A DNA stretch of 64,000 nucleotides from UBA4416 sp040387555 (GTDB lineage: Bacteria; Bacteroidota; Bacteroidia; B-17B0; Aurantibacillaceae): positions 577,102-641,101 of the forward strand of contig JAZKDO010000005.1 of assembly GCA_040387555.1 (NCBI GenBank). Reading direction: 5' to 3'. Shown here in pieces: positions 18,478 to 26,701 of the stretch. Position 1 is the stretch's first letter. Every line of letters begins with the position of its first letter. Under the pieces are notes generated by a model. It searched no databases, had not been told where the DNA came from, and worked only from the letters and a program-made list of their open reading frames with translations. The position numbers were made by a program, and so were the translations under genes.

Positions 18478-18941
18478 TCTTTGGGTCTAATCTTATTAAG
18501 ATAGTTTTTTGGTTTAGTTTTTCTAGCCATTATTTCTTTAAAAATTGACTGATAATAGTAAGCCTTTTTTTTGCTTTTATAAAATTAGAATTCCTTACTC
18601 AGCAATTTTTTAAAGCCACTCTAAAAGAGTAATAATATATTTCTTCCCTAAACGCATGCAATATTTGATGCTGAATATCTATACTTTTAAAAGTTAGATA
18701 TTTTTAGGAGTTTTTTGTAAAAAAAATTACCTTGTATTAATGTTTTGTATGATTATCAGTTTTATTTTTTTAAAGAAATCTATATAATCGTATTTTATTT
18801 TTTGAAAAATAAATTGATTCAGGATTTTTCTATTTATGAAAAGAATAAGTGATTATTTAAAATCATCTTTTGCTTTAGACAGAATTGATGAATTGTAGAA
18901 TAGATTTTAGTTAATGAAAATAAAAAAACTTTTAAAAATTT
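18478..18941 (+). other. 464-base AT-rich intergenic region with inverted repeats
   Basis: No gene with support is seen. The stretch is very AT-rich and includes an imperfect inverted repeat at 18674-18702 (AATATCT...AGATATT with inner ACTTT/AAAGT) followed by T residues, which could end the transcript of the gene at 17944, and a second at about 18803-18830 (GAAAAAT...ATTTTTC). A 20-codon frame (18836-18898) is too short to claim. The promoter of the sensor-kinase gene at 18942 is expected here, but no clear -33/-7 pair was found. Confidence 0.5.
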
Positions 18942-21086
18942 ATGAGAAAATGCTTTTATTATTTTGGTTTTTTTGTGCTTCAATTTATTCTGGTTCAAGC
19001 ACAAGAAAAAAACGATCCTTTAGTAATTTATTCAGTCGCACACCATTCCCTTTTAATTGGACGTTCGGTTTTAATATTGGAAGATAAGGATGACAAATTT
19101 TCTTTAAATGATGTCGTTATTTCAAAGGATTTTGTTAATTCTAATAAGCCTGTTCCTGATCTGGGCATAAGCAATTCGGCTTTTTGGATTAAAGTTAAAA
19201 TTCAAAACAATACAGACAATAAAAAACTATTATTTGAACTGTCCAATCCTATGATAGATGAAGTAGAACTGTTTAGTGTTTTAAATGGAAGTGTCTCAGT
19301 AAAAAAAATGAGTGAATACCGGTCTTTTGATTTAAGAAGTTATGATTATCCCAGTTATGTGTTTGATCTTGATATACCTAAAGGAGATACAGCGAGCATT
19401 TATCTGAAAATTAAAGGTAAAGAGCAAATTTTTGTTCCTTTAAAATTAGGTTCTCAAAGGGTAATTATAAATTCTTTGAGCTATCTCAATTTATTATTTG
19501 GAATGTATGTTGGCATTATGCTTGCGATGTTTTTCTATAATGCTTTTATTTATTTTACTACAAAGGATCCAAATTATTTATATTATATAATTTATATATT
19601 GTTTGTGGCCTTAACTCAAAGTTATTTTCAAGGGTACTGTTCACATTATTTGTGGAACAATTCTCCATGGATTGGAGAGCATAGTTTTGCTCTGTTAGGC
19701 GCTTTTGTTGGGATTAGTGCCGCTGAATTTGCCAAGTCTTTTCTGAACTTTGCAGAACATTTGAAATTTTTTAAGAATATATTATATGTGTTTTATTTAA
19801 GTTATTTTGTATGCATTGTTTTTTCCATTTTAGGATGGAGCTATGTTCACTTATTAGATATTACTGCACTTTCTGTTTCTTTGTATTTACTAATTGTGGC
19901 AATCATAATTGCTAGAAAAGGATACAGACCGGCTAAATTCTTTTTGATTGCATGGTCGGTGTTCTTAATGGGCGTAATCGTTTTTGCGTTAAGAAACGAA
20001 GGTCTATTGCCATACGATAATATCACTAACTATACCATGCCCGCAGGTTCTGCCATAGAAGCTATTTTACTTTCTTTTGCATTGGCAGATAGGATCAATA
20101 TTTTGAAAAAGGAAAAAGAAGAGTCGCAACGAAGGATGTTAGAAGCTTTGTTGGAAAATGAAATTTTAATAAGGAAACAGAACATTGTTCTTGGACAGAA
20201 AATCGATGAAAGAACAGTAGAATTAAAGCATACAAATGAAGAGCTAACTAATACATTAACAAATTTAAAAAACGCTCAAACCCAATTAGTTACTATTGAA
20301 AAAATGGCATCTCTTGGTCAGTTAACAGCAGGCATAGCCCATGAGATTAATAATCCGATTAATTTTGTGACAGCAAATATAAAGCCATTGAAAGTTGATA
20401 TTGATGACATACTTGAGTTAATAAGTAAGTATGAAAAAATTGAAGCAAATGATAGCGAGGCTAAGTTTAAAGTAACAGAAGATTTTAAAAAAAGTATTGA
20501 TTATGAATATTTGAAAAAGGAAATGGCGGAATTATTATCAGGAATTGAAGAAGGCGCTAAACGAACTGCTGAAATCGTTAAAGGGTTAAAAAATTTTTCA
20601 AGATTGGATGAAAATGATATCAAAACCGTAAATATTAATGATGGCATTGAATCAACATTAATGTTATTGAAAAATACTATTCCTGACGATGTTGAGTTAA
20701 ATGTTAGTCTTGGTAACATTTCAAAAATAGATTGCCTACCGGGCAAATTGAATCAGGTGTTTATGAATTTATTAAATAACGCAGTTTATGCGCTCAATAA
20801 AGCTGAGAACAAAAAGCAAAAAAAATTAATTGTTCAAACGTTTGAAGAAAACGATCATATTTATTTGCTTATTGAAGATACAGGAATAGGTATGTCACCC
20901 GAGGTTAAAGCAAATATATTTGATCCCTTTTTTACAACCAAAGATGTTGGTGAAGGCACAGGTTTAGGAATGTCTATTGTTTTTAAAATTATTGAAACCC
21001 ATCAGGCTAGAATTCAAATTGAAAGTGAAGCAGGATGTGGTACAAAAGTTTTATTGATTTTAAATAAAAAAATTAATTTATATTAG
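18942..21086 (+). CDS. 7TM-DISM sensor histidine kinase
   Basis: 714 residues: signal peptide (1-20), extracytoplasmic 7TMR-DISMED2 sandwich (about 28-165; PDLGISNSAFWIKVKIQN), seven-helix 7TMR-DISM membrane domain (about 175-390), coiled coil (about 390-455), dimerisation domain with phospho-acceptor His467 in TAGIAHEINNPINFV, and HATPase_c (about 560-710) with NLLNNAVYAL, EDTGIGM and GTGLGMSI. DISM kinases probably sense carbohydrates or other small ligands; the ligand here is unknown. The HEINNPINF box groups it with NtrB/PAS-type HisKA kinases. It is followed at 11 bases by a receiver-kinase hybrid, so the three genes to 22587 form one module. Confidence 0.93.
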   Translation: MRKCFYYFGFFVLQFILVQAQEKNDPLVIYSVAHHSLLIGRSVLILEDKDDKFSLNDVVISKDFVNSNKPVPDLGISNSAFWIKVKIQNNTDNKKLLFELSNPMIDEVELFSVLNGSVSVKKMSEYRSFDLRSYDYPSYVFDLDIPKGDTASIYLKIKGKEQIFVPLKLGSQRVIINSLSYLNLLFGMYVGIMLAMFFYNAFIYFTTKDPNYLYYIIYILFVALTQSYFQGYCSHYLWNNSPWIGEHSFALLGAFVGISAAEFAKSFLNFAEHLKFFKNILYVFYLSYFVCIVFSILGWSYVHLLDITALSVSLYLLIVAIIIARKGYRPAKFFLIAWSVFLMGVIVFALRNEGLLPYDNITNYTMPAGSAIEAILLSFALADRINILKKEKEESQRRMLEALLENEILIRKQNIVLGQKIDERTVELKHTNEELTNTLTNLKNAQTQLVTIEKMASLGQLTAGIAHEINNPINFVTANIKPLKVDIDDILELISKYEKIEANDSEAKFKVTEDFKKSIDYEYLKKEMAELLSGIEEGAKRTAEIVKGLKNFSRLDENDIKTVNINDGIESTLMLLKNTIPDDVELNVSLGNISKIDCLPGKLNQVFMNLLNNAVYALNKAENKKQKKLIVQTFEENDHIYLLIEDTGIGMSPEVKANIFDPFFTTKDVGEGTGLGMSIVFKIIETHQARIQIESEAGCGTKVLLILNKKINLY

Positions 21087-21097
21087 ATTCGATTTTT

Positions 21098-22189
21098 ATG
21101 ACTGATCTAATTAAAGTACTCTACGTCGATGATGAGGAAAATAACCTGGTTGCTTTCCGTGCAAATTTTCGAAAAATTTACGATGTTTATACAGCGGATA
21201 GTGCAAAAAAAGCTTTAGAGATTTTAAAGGAAACGCACATTCAGATTTTAATTTCAGACCAGAGAATGCCTGATATAACAGGGGTTGAATTTTTAGAGCA
21301 AACTGTTGAACTTTATCCTGAAAGCATACGATTATTGATTACTGGTCAAGCGGATATAGAAGTAGTTATTGAAGCTATTAACCGCGGCCAAGTCAGTAAA
21401 TATATTCAAAAACCATGGGATTGGGATAAGTTGTCAATAGCTATAGATTATTGCGTTACACTTTATACTTCGCGGATGGAGATGAAAAACAAGAATAGTG
21501 AGCTTAAAAAAGTTAATGAAGAATTGAATAGGTTCGTTTATAGTGTATCTCACGATTTAAGGTCACCTTTAACCTCCATATTAGGTATCATTAACCTGAC
21601 GAAGTTGATACCTGAGTTAAAACAAGCCGACCAATATTTTGAAATGATAGAAGGACGGGTTTTTAAATTAGATAGCCTGATAAAAAAAATAGTTGATTAT
21701 TACAGAAATGCCCGTTCCGATGAACCCAAAGATAATATTGATTTTAAGTCTTTGTTTTTGTCGGTTTGGGATATTTTAAAGGTTCACAATAATTCTATTG
21801 TCTTTAATTTGAATGTTAATCAGCCTACTAATTTCATAGGTGATCTTTACAGGCTTGAAGTAGTTTTTGAGAATTTAATTTCAAATGCTATTAAATATCA
21901 GATACCTGAAAATCAAACTAAAGTCATTACTGTTAATACAGAAGTCGTTGATGAGTATGTTAAGATAATTATATCGGACAACGGTATTGGCATAAAATCA
22001 GAATACCTGGAAAGTATATATGAACTTTTTTTCAGAACCGAAAACACGTTAAATGTAGAAGGGAGTGGTATAGGACTCTATATTGTAAAAGAAGCAATTG
22101 AGAAAATGCAGGGTAAAATCACTATAAAATCAGAACTGATGAAAGGTACCAGTTTTGAAATTATTATACCAAGTAAAAAACAAATATGA
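21098..22189 (+). CDS. Receiver-histidine kinase hybrid (REC-HisKA-HATPase)
   Basis: 363 residues, soluble. Receiver domain at the N-terminus (about 1-120) with the pocket YVDDEEN, phospho-acceptor Asp54 in ISDQRMPD and KPWDWDK; a short coiled coil; HisKA with His152 in SVSHDLRSPLTS; HATPase_c (about 245-360) with NLISNAIKYQ, SDNGIGI and EGSGIGLYIVKEA. A cytoplasmic kinase with an N-terminal receiver is typically switched by an upstream kinase, here most likely the 7TM-DISM kinase encoded 11 bases upstream. Its last four bases overlap the start of a REC-only protein (ATGA), the probable next phospho-acceptor. Confidence 0.93.
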   Translation: MTDLIKVLYVDDEENNLVAFRANFRKIYDVYTADSAKKALEILKETHIQILISDQRMPDITGVEFLEQTVELYPESIRLLITGQADIEVVIEAINRGQVSKYIQKPWDWDKLSIAIDYCVTLYTSRMEMKNKNSELKKVNEELNRFVYSVSHDLRSPLTSILGIINLTKLIPELKQADQYFEMIEGRVFKLDSLIKKIVDYYRNARSDEPKDNIDFKSLFLSVWDILKVHNNSIVFNLNVNQPTNFIGDLYRLEVVFENLISNAIKYQIPENQTKVITVNTEVVDEYVKIIISDNGIGIKSEYLESIYELFFRTENTLNVEGSGIGLYIVKEAIEKMQGKITIKSELMKGTSFEIIIPSKKQI

Positions 22190-22587
22190 GTAAGAAAATT
22201 ACAGTTATGTTAATCGATGATAGCAAAATCGATTTATTTATACATAATGAATTTATTCGTAAAATGAATATTTCTAATTCAGTATTGCAATTTAATTTTG
22301 CCAAAGAGGCATTGGAATTTCTAAAAACCAAAGACTCTTCATTTTGGCCGGACCTTATTTTATTGGATATTCATATGCCCATAATGAACGGTTTTGATTT
22401 TCTGGAAGAATATGGCGAATTACCTTTATTATGCAGGAATAAATGTAAAATTGTTATCGTATCGTCTTCATTGGATTTTAATGATAAATTGAAAGCAAAT
22501 GAGAGTCCTTTCGTTCTTCAATTATTGGAAAAACCACTCAATATTGGAAGCCTCATGAAAGTGTTAACTCAAAACAATGTTATTTAA
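22186..22587 (+). CDS. Single-domain response regulator (REC only)
   Basis: 133 residues consisting of one receiver domain: acidic pair in MLIDDSKID, phospho-acceptor Asp61 in LILLDIHMPIMNGFDFL, Ser in VIVSSS, and Lys in LEKPLN. The extended alpha/beta insertion (YGELPLLCRNKCK) is of the Rcp1-like type often found as a carrier in phosphorelays. No output domain is present, so it must act by protein contact or as a phosphate shuttle. The ATG overlaps the stop of the hybrid kinase (ATGA), suggesting coupled translation and stoichiometric production of the pair. Confidence 0.93.
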   Translation: MSKKITVMLIDDSKIDLFIHNEFIRKMNISNSVLQFNFAKEALEFLKTKDSSFWPDLILLDIHMPIMNGFDFLEEYGELPLLCRNKCKIVIVSSSLDFNDKLKANESPFVLQLLEKPLNIGSLMKVLTQNNVI

Positions 22588-22702
22588 GGCTATTCCTTAA
22601 AAGTAATTTTGCAGATATAGTTTTTCATTTTTCTTAACAATGAAGTTCTATTGCCTAAAAATTAATTACTTTTAAATACAAAGCTAATTTTTACACATTA
22701 CA

Positions 22703-25700
22703 ATGAAGAAACATTTATTCCCTTTTCTATTTTTTTTACTATTAAGCTCCTTTATTTATTCTCAGACTCCAACAACTTGGAATTTAAAATTGAAAAGCAC
22801 TGTTGAACTCCGCACGTTTAAGTTAACTAATAAGGTGGAAATGACAGAAATAAAATTGGCAGGGGCTAATATTTCCTTATACAAAGGATCACAGCTTGTA
22901 ACTCAGGTTCAAAGTGATGGAAATGGAGAATTTATCATTGATTGCCCAGCTAATGGTGATTATGTGCTGGCTGTTACATATCCGGGTTGTAATGCTAAAA
23001 GATTTGCTATTTCTACAAATGGGGTTCCTGAAGCTATAGTAAATGATAAATATTCACCGTCTTTTGGGATTGAAGGAGTAGTAATGGCTAAAGGATTTCC
23101 TGGAATTGATTATTCTATTTTGCAGAAACCTTTAGCTACAATTGCATATACTGATAAAGGAAAGAAATTTAATCATAACCAGATGTATACGGATCAAATG
23201 CTGGGGGCGTTAATGGGAATTCGTAATGCTGAGAACGTTTTACTGGAGAGTTTTACGTCTACCAATAATGCCGGTGATATTGCTCTAAACAAAGGAGATT
23301 GCCTTTTAGCAAAAACAAATTATGAAAAAGCGATGTCTATTTTACTAGGTGAACGGTATCCAGGAGATCAGCTTGTAAGGGTAGGGAATTGCTTAAAAGA
23401 AAAAGAGTTGGCTGAAAAGAAAGCTGCCGATGCGGCTGCAAAAGCAGCAGAGGAGAAGCTGGCACAAGAGAAAGCAACAGCAGAAAAATTAGCACAAGAG
23501 AAAGCAGCAACAGATAAGTTGGCTCAGGAAAAATTAGCTCAAGAAAAATTAGCACAAGAGAAAGCAGCAGCAGAAAAATTAGCTCAAGAAAAAGCAGCAC
23601 AAGAGAAAGCGGCAGCAGAAAAAATTGCTCAGGAAAAAGCAGCACAAGAGAAAGCGGCAGCAGAAAAAATTGCTCAGGAAAAACTTGTCCAAGAAAAAGC
23701 AGCTCAAGAAAAATTAGCACAAGAGAAAGCCGCAGCAGATAAGTTAGCTCAGGAAAAAGCAGCAGCAGAAAAAATTGCTCAGGAGAAACTTGTTCAAGAA
23801 AAAGCAGCAGCAGATAAAGCCGCTCAAGAAAAATTAGCAATGGAGAAAGCAGCAGCAGATAAGTTAGCTCAGGAAAAAGCAGCAGCAGAAAAATTAGCAC
23901 AAGAGAAAGCAGCAGCGGAAAAATTAGCTCAAGAAAAAGCAGCAGCAGATAAGTTAGCACAAGAGAAAGCGGCAGCAGATAAGTTAGCACAGGAGAAAGC
24001 GGCAGCGGAAAAATTAGCTCAAGAAAAATTAGCACAGGAAAAAGCAGCAGCAGAAAAATTAGCTCAAGAAAAAGAAGCAGCAGAAAAATTAGCACAGGAG
24101 AAAGCAGCAGCAGATAAGTTAGTTCAGGAAAAAGCAGCAGCAGAAAAATTAGCACAGGAGAAAGCAGCAGCAGATAAGTTAGCTCAGGAAAAAGCAACAG
24201 CAGATAAGTTAGCACAGGAAAAAGCAGCGACAGATAAACTTGCACAAGAGAAGGCAGCAGCCGATAAATTAGCACAGGAGAAGGCAGCGGCAGATAAGCT
24301 TGCACAAGAGAAAGCAGCACAGGAGAAAGCAGCAGTAGATAAGTTAGCTCAGGAAAAAGCCGCAGCAGATAAGATAGCTCAGGAAAAAGTTGCAGCAGAT
24401 AAGTTAGCGCAGGAAAAAGCAGCGACAGATAAGCTTGCACAAGAGAAGGCAGTAGCCGATAAGTTAGCACAGGAGAAAGCATCGGCAGATAAACTTGCAC
24501 AAGAGAAGGCAGCAGCCGATAAGTTAGCACAGCAGAAGGCAGTGGCAGATAAGCTTGCACAAGAGAAAGCAGCACAGGAGAAAGCAGCAGCAGATAAGAT
24601 AGCTCAGGAAAAAGTTGCAGCAGATAAGTTAGCACAGGAAAAAGCAGCGACAGATAAGCTTTCACAAGAGAAGGCAGTAGCCGATAAGTTAGCACAGGAG
24701 AAAGCATCGGCAGATAAGCTTGAACAAGAGAAAGCAGCAGCAGAAAAGCTTGCTCAAGAAAAGCTAGCTCAGGAGAAGGCCGCAGAGGAAAAATCAGCTC
24801 AGGAAAAGTTGGCAGCAGCAGATAAGTTAGCACAGGAGAAAGCAGCAGCAGATAAGCTTGCACAGGAAAAAGCTGATGCTGATAAATTAGCACAAGAAAA
24901 AGCGGTTGCGGATAAGTTAGCTCAAGATAAAATCGCAGCTGATAAATTAACTAAGGAAAAAGCTGATGCAGATAAATTGGTGCAAGAGAAAGCGACAGCT
25001 GATAAATTAGCACAGGAAAAAGCGGCACAGGAGAAAGCGGCAGCAGATAAGATAGCACAAGAGAAAACAGCAGCAGATAAGTTAGCACACGATAAAGCTG
25101 CAGCAGATAAGTTAGTTCAGGAAAAAGCAGCGGCAGATAAGCTTGCACAAGAGAAAGCAGCAGCTGATAAATTAGCACAAGAGAAAGCTGCTGCTGATAA
25201 AATAGCACAGGAAAAAGCTGCTGCTGATAAAGTAGCTCAAGAGAAAGCTGCTTCAGATAAGTTAGCTCAAGAGAAAATCGCTGCTGATAAATTAGCGCAG
25301 GAAAAAGTTGCTGCAGATAAGTTAGCACAAGATAAAATCGCTGCTAATAAAATAGCACAGGAAAAAGCTGCTGCTGATAAAACTCAAAAAGATAAATTAG
25401 CGAAGGAAAAAGAGACTAATGCAGCATTGGCAAAAGCTAAGGCGGATGAAGAAAAAGAGAAAATAGCTCAGGAAAAAATCGCGAAGGAAAAAACCACTAA
25501 AGAAAAAGCAGATAAATTAGCTTTAGAAAAAGCTGATGCAGAGAAAATTGCTGCTGATAAACTCGCGGCAGAGAGCAATAAAGAAACAAAGATAATTGCT
25601 CCTATTAATTCGGGAGCGGAAGTTTCAAATGACAAAATAGGTTCAGGCGAAGCAAAATACAGTATCCCACAGGCCCTTGGTTCTGCTAAATATAAAGAGA

Positions 25701-25843
25701 CAATCAAACGTGGCGATGAATTGTTCAAAATGAAACGTTATGCAGAAGCCAAGCCTGTTTTTGAAGAGGCACTAAAGCAAAAGCCGGCAGATCCTTATGC
25801 AATTTCAAAATTAACTGAACTTGATAAATTGATTAAAAAATAA
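22703..25843 (+). CDS. Giant secreted EK/AQ-repeat protein with TPR ends
   Basis: 1046 residues: signal peptide (1-21), a transthyretin-like sandwich (about 30-115; VQSDGNGEFIIDCPANGDYVL), a TPR-like segment (about 190-230), then about 700 residues built from pentads such as LAQEK and AAADK (about 236-955), and a final TPR-like helix pair (about 990-1046; FKMKRYAEAKPVFEEALKQKP). The stalk has almost only A, K, E, Q, L, D and no Pro or Gly, as in TolA domain II or a single alpha-helix. Function unknown; a spacer or tether in the envelope is the simplest reading. The exact length depends on correct assembly of near-identical repeats. Confidence 0.85.
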   Translation: MKKHLFPFLFFLLLSSFIYSQTPTTWNLKLKSTVELRTFKLTNKVEMTEIKLAGANISLYKGSQLVTQVQSDGNGEFIIDCPANGDYVLAVTYPGCNAKRFAISTNGVPEAIVNDKYSPSFGIEGVVMAKGFPGIDYSILQKPLATIAYTDKGKKFNHNQMYTDQMLGALMGIRNAENVLLESFTSTNNAGDIALNKGDCLLAKTNYEKAMSILLGERYPGDQLVRVGNCLKEKELAEKKAADAAAKAAEEKLAQEKATAEKLAQEKAATDKLAQEKLAQEKLAQEKAAAEKLAQEKAAQEKAAAEKIAQEKAAQEKAAAEKIAQEKLVQEKAAQEKLAQEKAAADKLAQEKAAAEKIAQEKLVQEKAAADKAAQEKLAMEKAAADKLAQEKAAAEKLAQEKAAAEKLAQEKAAADKLAQEKAAADKLAQEKAAAEKLAQEKLAQEKAAAEKLAQEKEAAEKLAQEKAAADKLVQEKAAAEKLAQEKAAADKLAQEKATADKLAQEKAATDKLAQEKAAADKLAQEKAAADKLAQEKAAQEKAAVDKLAQEKAAADKIAQEKVAADKLAQEKAATDKLAQEKAVADKLAQEKASADKLAQEKAAADKLAQQKAVADKLAQEKAAQEKAAADKIAQEKVAADKLAQEKAATDKLSQEKAVADKLAQEKASADKLEQEKAAAEKLAQEKLAQEKAAEEKSAQEKLAAADKLAQEKAAADKLAQEKADADKLAQEKAVADKLAQDKIAADKLTKEKADADKLVQEKATADKLAQEKAAQEKAAADKIAQEKTAADKLAHDKAAADKLVQEKAAADKLAQEKAAADKLAQEKAAADKIAQEKAAADKVAQEKAASDKLAQEKIAADKLAQEKVAADKLAQDKIAANKIAQEKAAADKTQKDKLAKEKETNAALAKAKADEEKEKIAQEKIAKEKTTKEKADKLALEKADAEKIAADKLAAESNKETKIIAPINSGAEVSNDKIGSGEAKYSIPQALGSAKYKETIKRGDELFKMKRYAEAKPVFEEALKQKPADPYAISKLTELDKLIKK
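23410..25575 (+). repeat. Degenerate 15/30-bp tandem repeat array within the 22703-25843 gene
   Basis: About 2.2 kb of tandem units near 15 and 30 bp encoding LAQEK/AAADK pentads. A higher-order copy is visible: 24362-24496 and 24587-24721 are nearly identical at an offset of 225 bp. Codon choice varies among units (GCA/GCT, CAA/CAG, AAA/AAG), so the array is old enough to have diverged but still shows recent block duplication. Confidence 0.9.
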
Positions 25844-25850
25844 ATGGATA

Positions 25851-26546
25851 TTAAATCTCCCTTCCGTTTAAATCACTGATTAACACCGTACTCATATAAT
25901 CAAAAAATGGTCTCATGTTCTTGAAAGTTTGATTTGCTTCTTTTACAAATGAAGGACTTAAAACTTCTTTATCAGTAAATTTTTTAATTAACAGGAACTG
26001 TTTAAAGCGGAGTAAATCAATGGCTTCATCGGTGGGTAAGAAACCTTTCGGCGTTGTTATTAACTGATCACCTCTTAATTCGCCAAAGGTTGAAATAAAG
26101 ATTTTACTTTTCAGTATTTTCCTCATAGGAGAAGGATCAAAGGAAAAATCATCTCTTATTCTTTTAAGATCTTCTGGATTTGGTCCCCAAAATCCGCCGG
26201 CAATAAAACTTTTTCCAGGTTCAATATGAAAATAATAACCTCCTCGCTTATATTTTGTAGCTCTTCTGAAACTTCCGCTCCAATTAGTTTTGTATGGTAT
26301 CTTAATTTTTGAAAAACGGGTGTCACGGTATATTCGATGAAGACTTTTTTTTCCACTCGAGGTTTCAATTTCATCATGAGTATTCAGATTCATGAGCAAT
26401 GCATCGGCAAACGCTTCAATAAGCCCCTGTTCTATTAAAAACTTATCTTTATTCAAGTTAAACCAATCTCTGTCATTATCCTTTTTTAATAGGTTTAAAA
26501 AATCAAAACTTGATTTTGAAATTCTGACATTAGGATTGTTTTTCAT
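25851..26546 (-). CDS. DUF2461 domain protein
   Basis: 231 residues, no signal peptide. The sequence follows the DUF2461 (TIGR02453) pattern: FDFLNLLKKDNDRDWFNLNKD at the start, RIYRDTRFSKIKIPYKTNWSGSF in the middle, GGYYFHIEPGKSFIAGGFW, and the C-terminal LIKKFTDKEVLSPSF. Members are widespread in bacteria and some fungi and have no established function. The gene faces the end of the repeat-protein gene with only seven bases between stops, and is divergent from the TPR gene at 26702. Confidence 0.9.
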   Translation of the reverse strand: MKNNPNVRISKSSFDFLNLLKKDNDRDWFNLNKDKFLIEQGLIEAFADALLMNLNTHDEIETSSGKKSLHRIYRDTRFSKIKIPYKTNWSGSFRRATKYKRGGYYFHIEPGKSFIAGGFWGPNPEDLKRIRDDFSFDPSPMRKILKSKIFISTFGELRGDQLITTPKGFLPTDEAIDLLRFKQFLLIKKFTDKEVLSPSFVKEANQTFKNMRPFFDYMSTVLISDLNGREI

Positions 26547-26701
26547 AAATTAAATGTACTAAAAGATGATGATATCCCTCTGCTAACAAAGTTTTTAAGC
26601 TAGGTATTTTTTGTATTTTTACTTACCGGTGATGATGTTGACCCATTTAGTTTTATTGAACTAGAATATCTGATACTACACTAATTTTTTAAACCCAGTT
26701 T

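Noticed and set aside
18836..18898. 20-codon frame (MKRISDYLKSSFALDRIDEL) before the sensor kinase
   Set aside because: Too short, no promoter or terminator, AT-rich context, ends 43 bases before the kinase gene and no coupling.
23337..25328. Long Leu/Pro-rich antisense frames opposite the repeat gene
   Set aside because: They mirror the LAQEK/AAADK codons in the opposite strand, have extreme composition and no start signals or recognisable domains; the sense strand has a signal peptide and folded ends.
23410..25575. Regular 15/30-bp repeats resembling a CRISPR array
   Set aside because: There are no unique spacers between the units, the units keep one open reading frame, and no cas genes are near.
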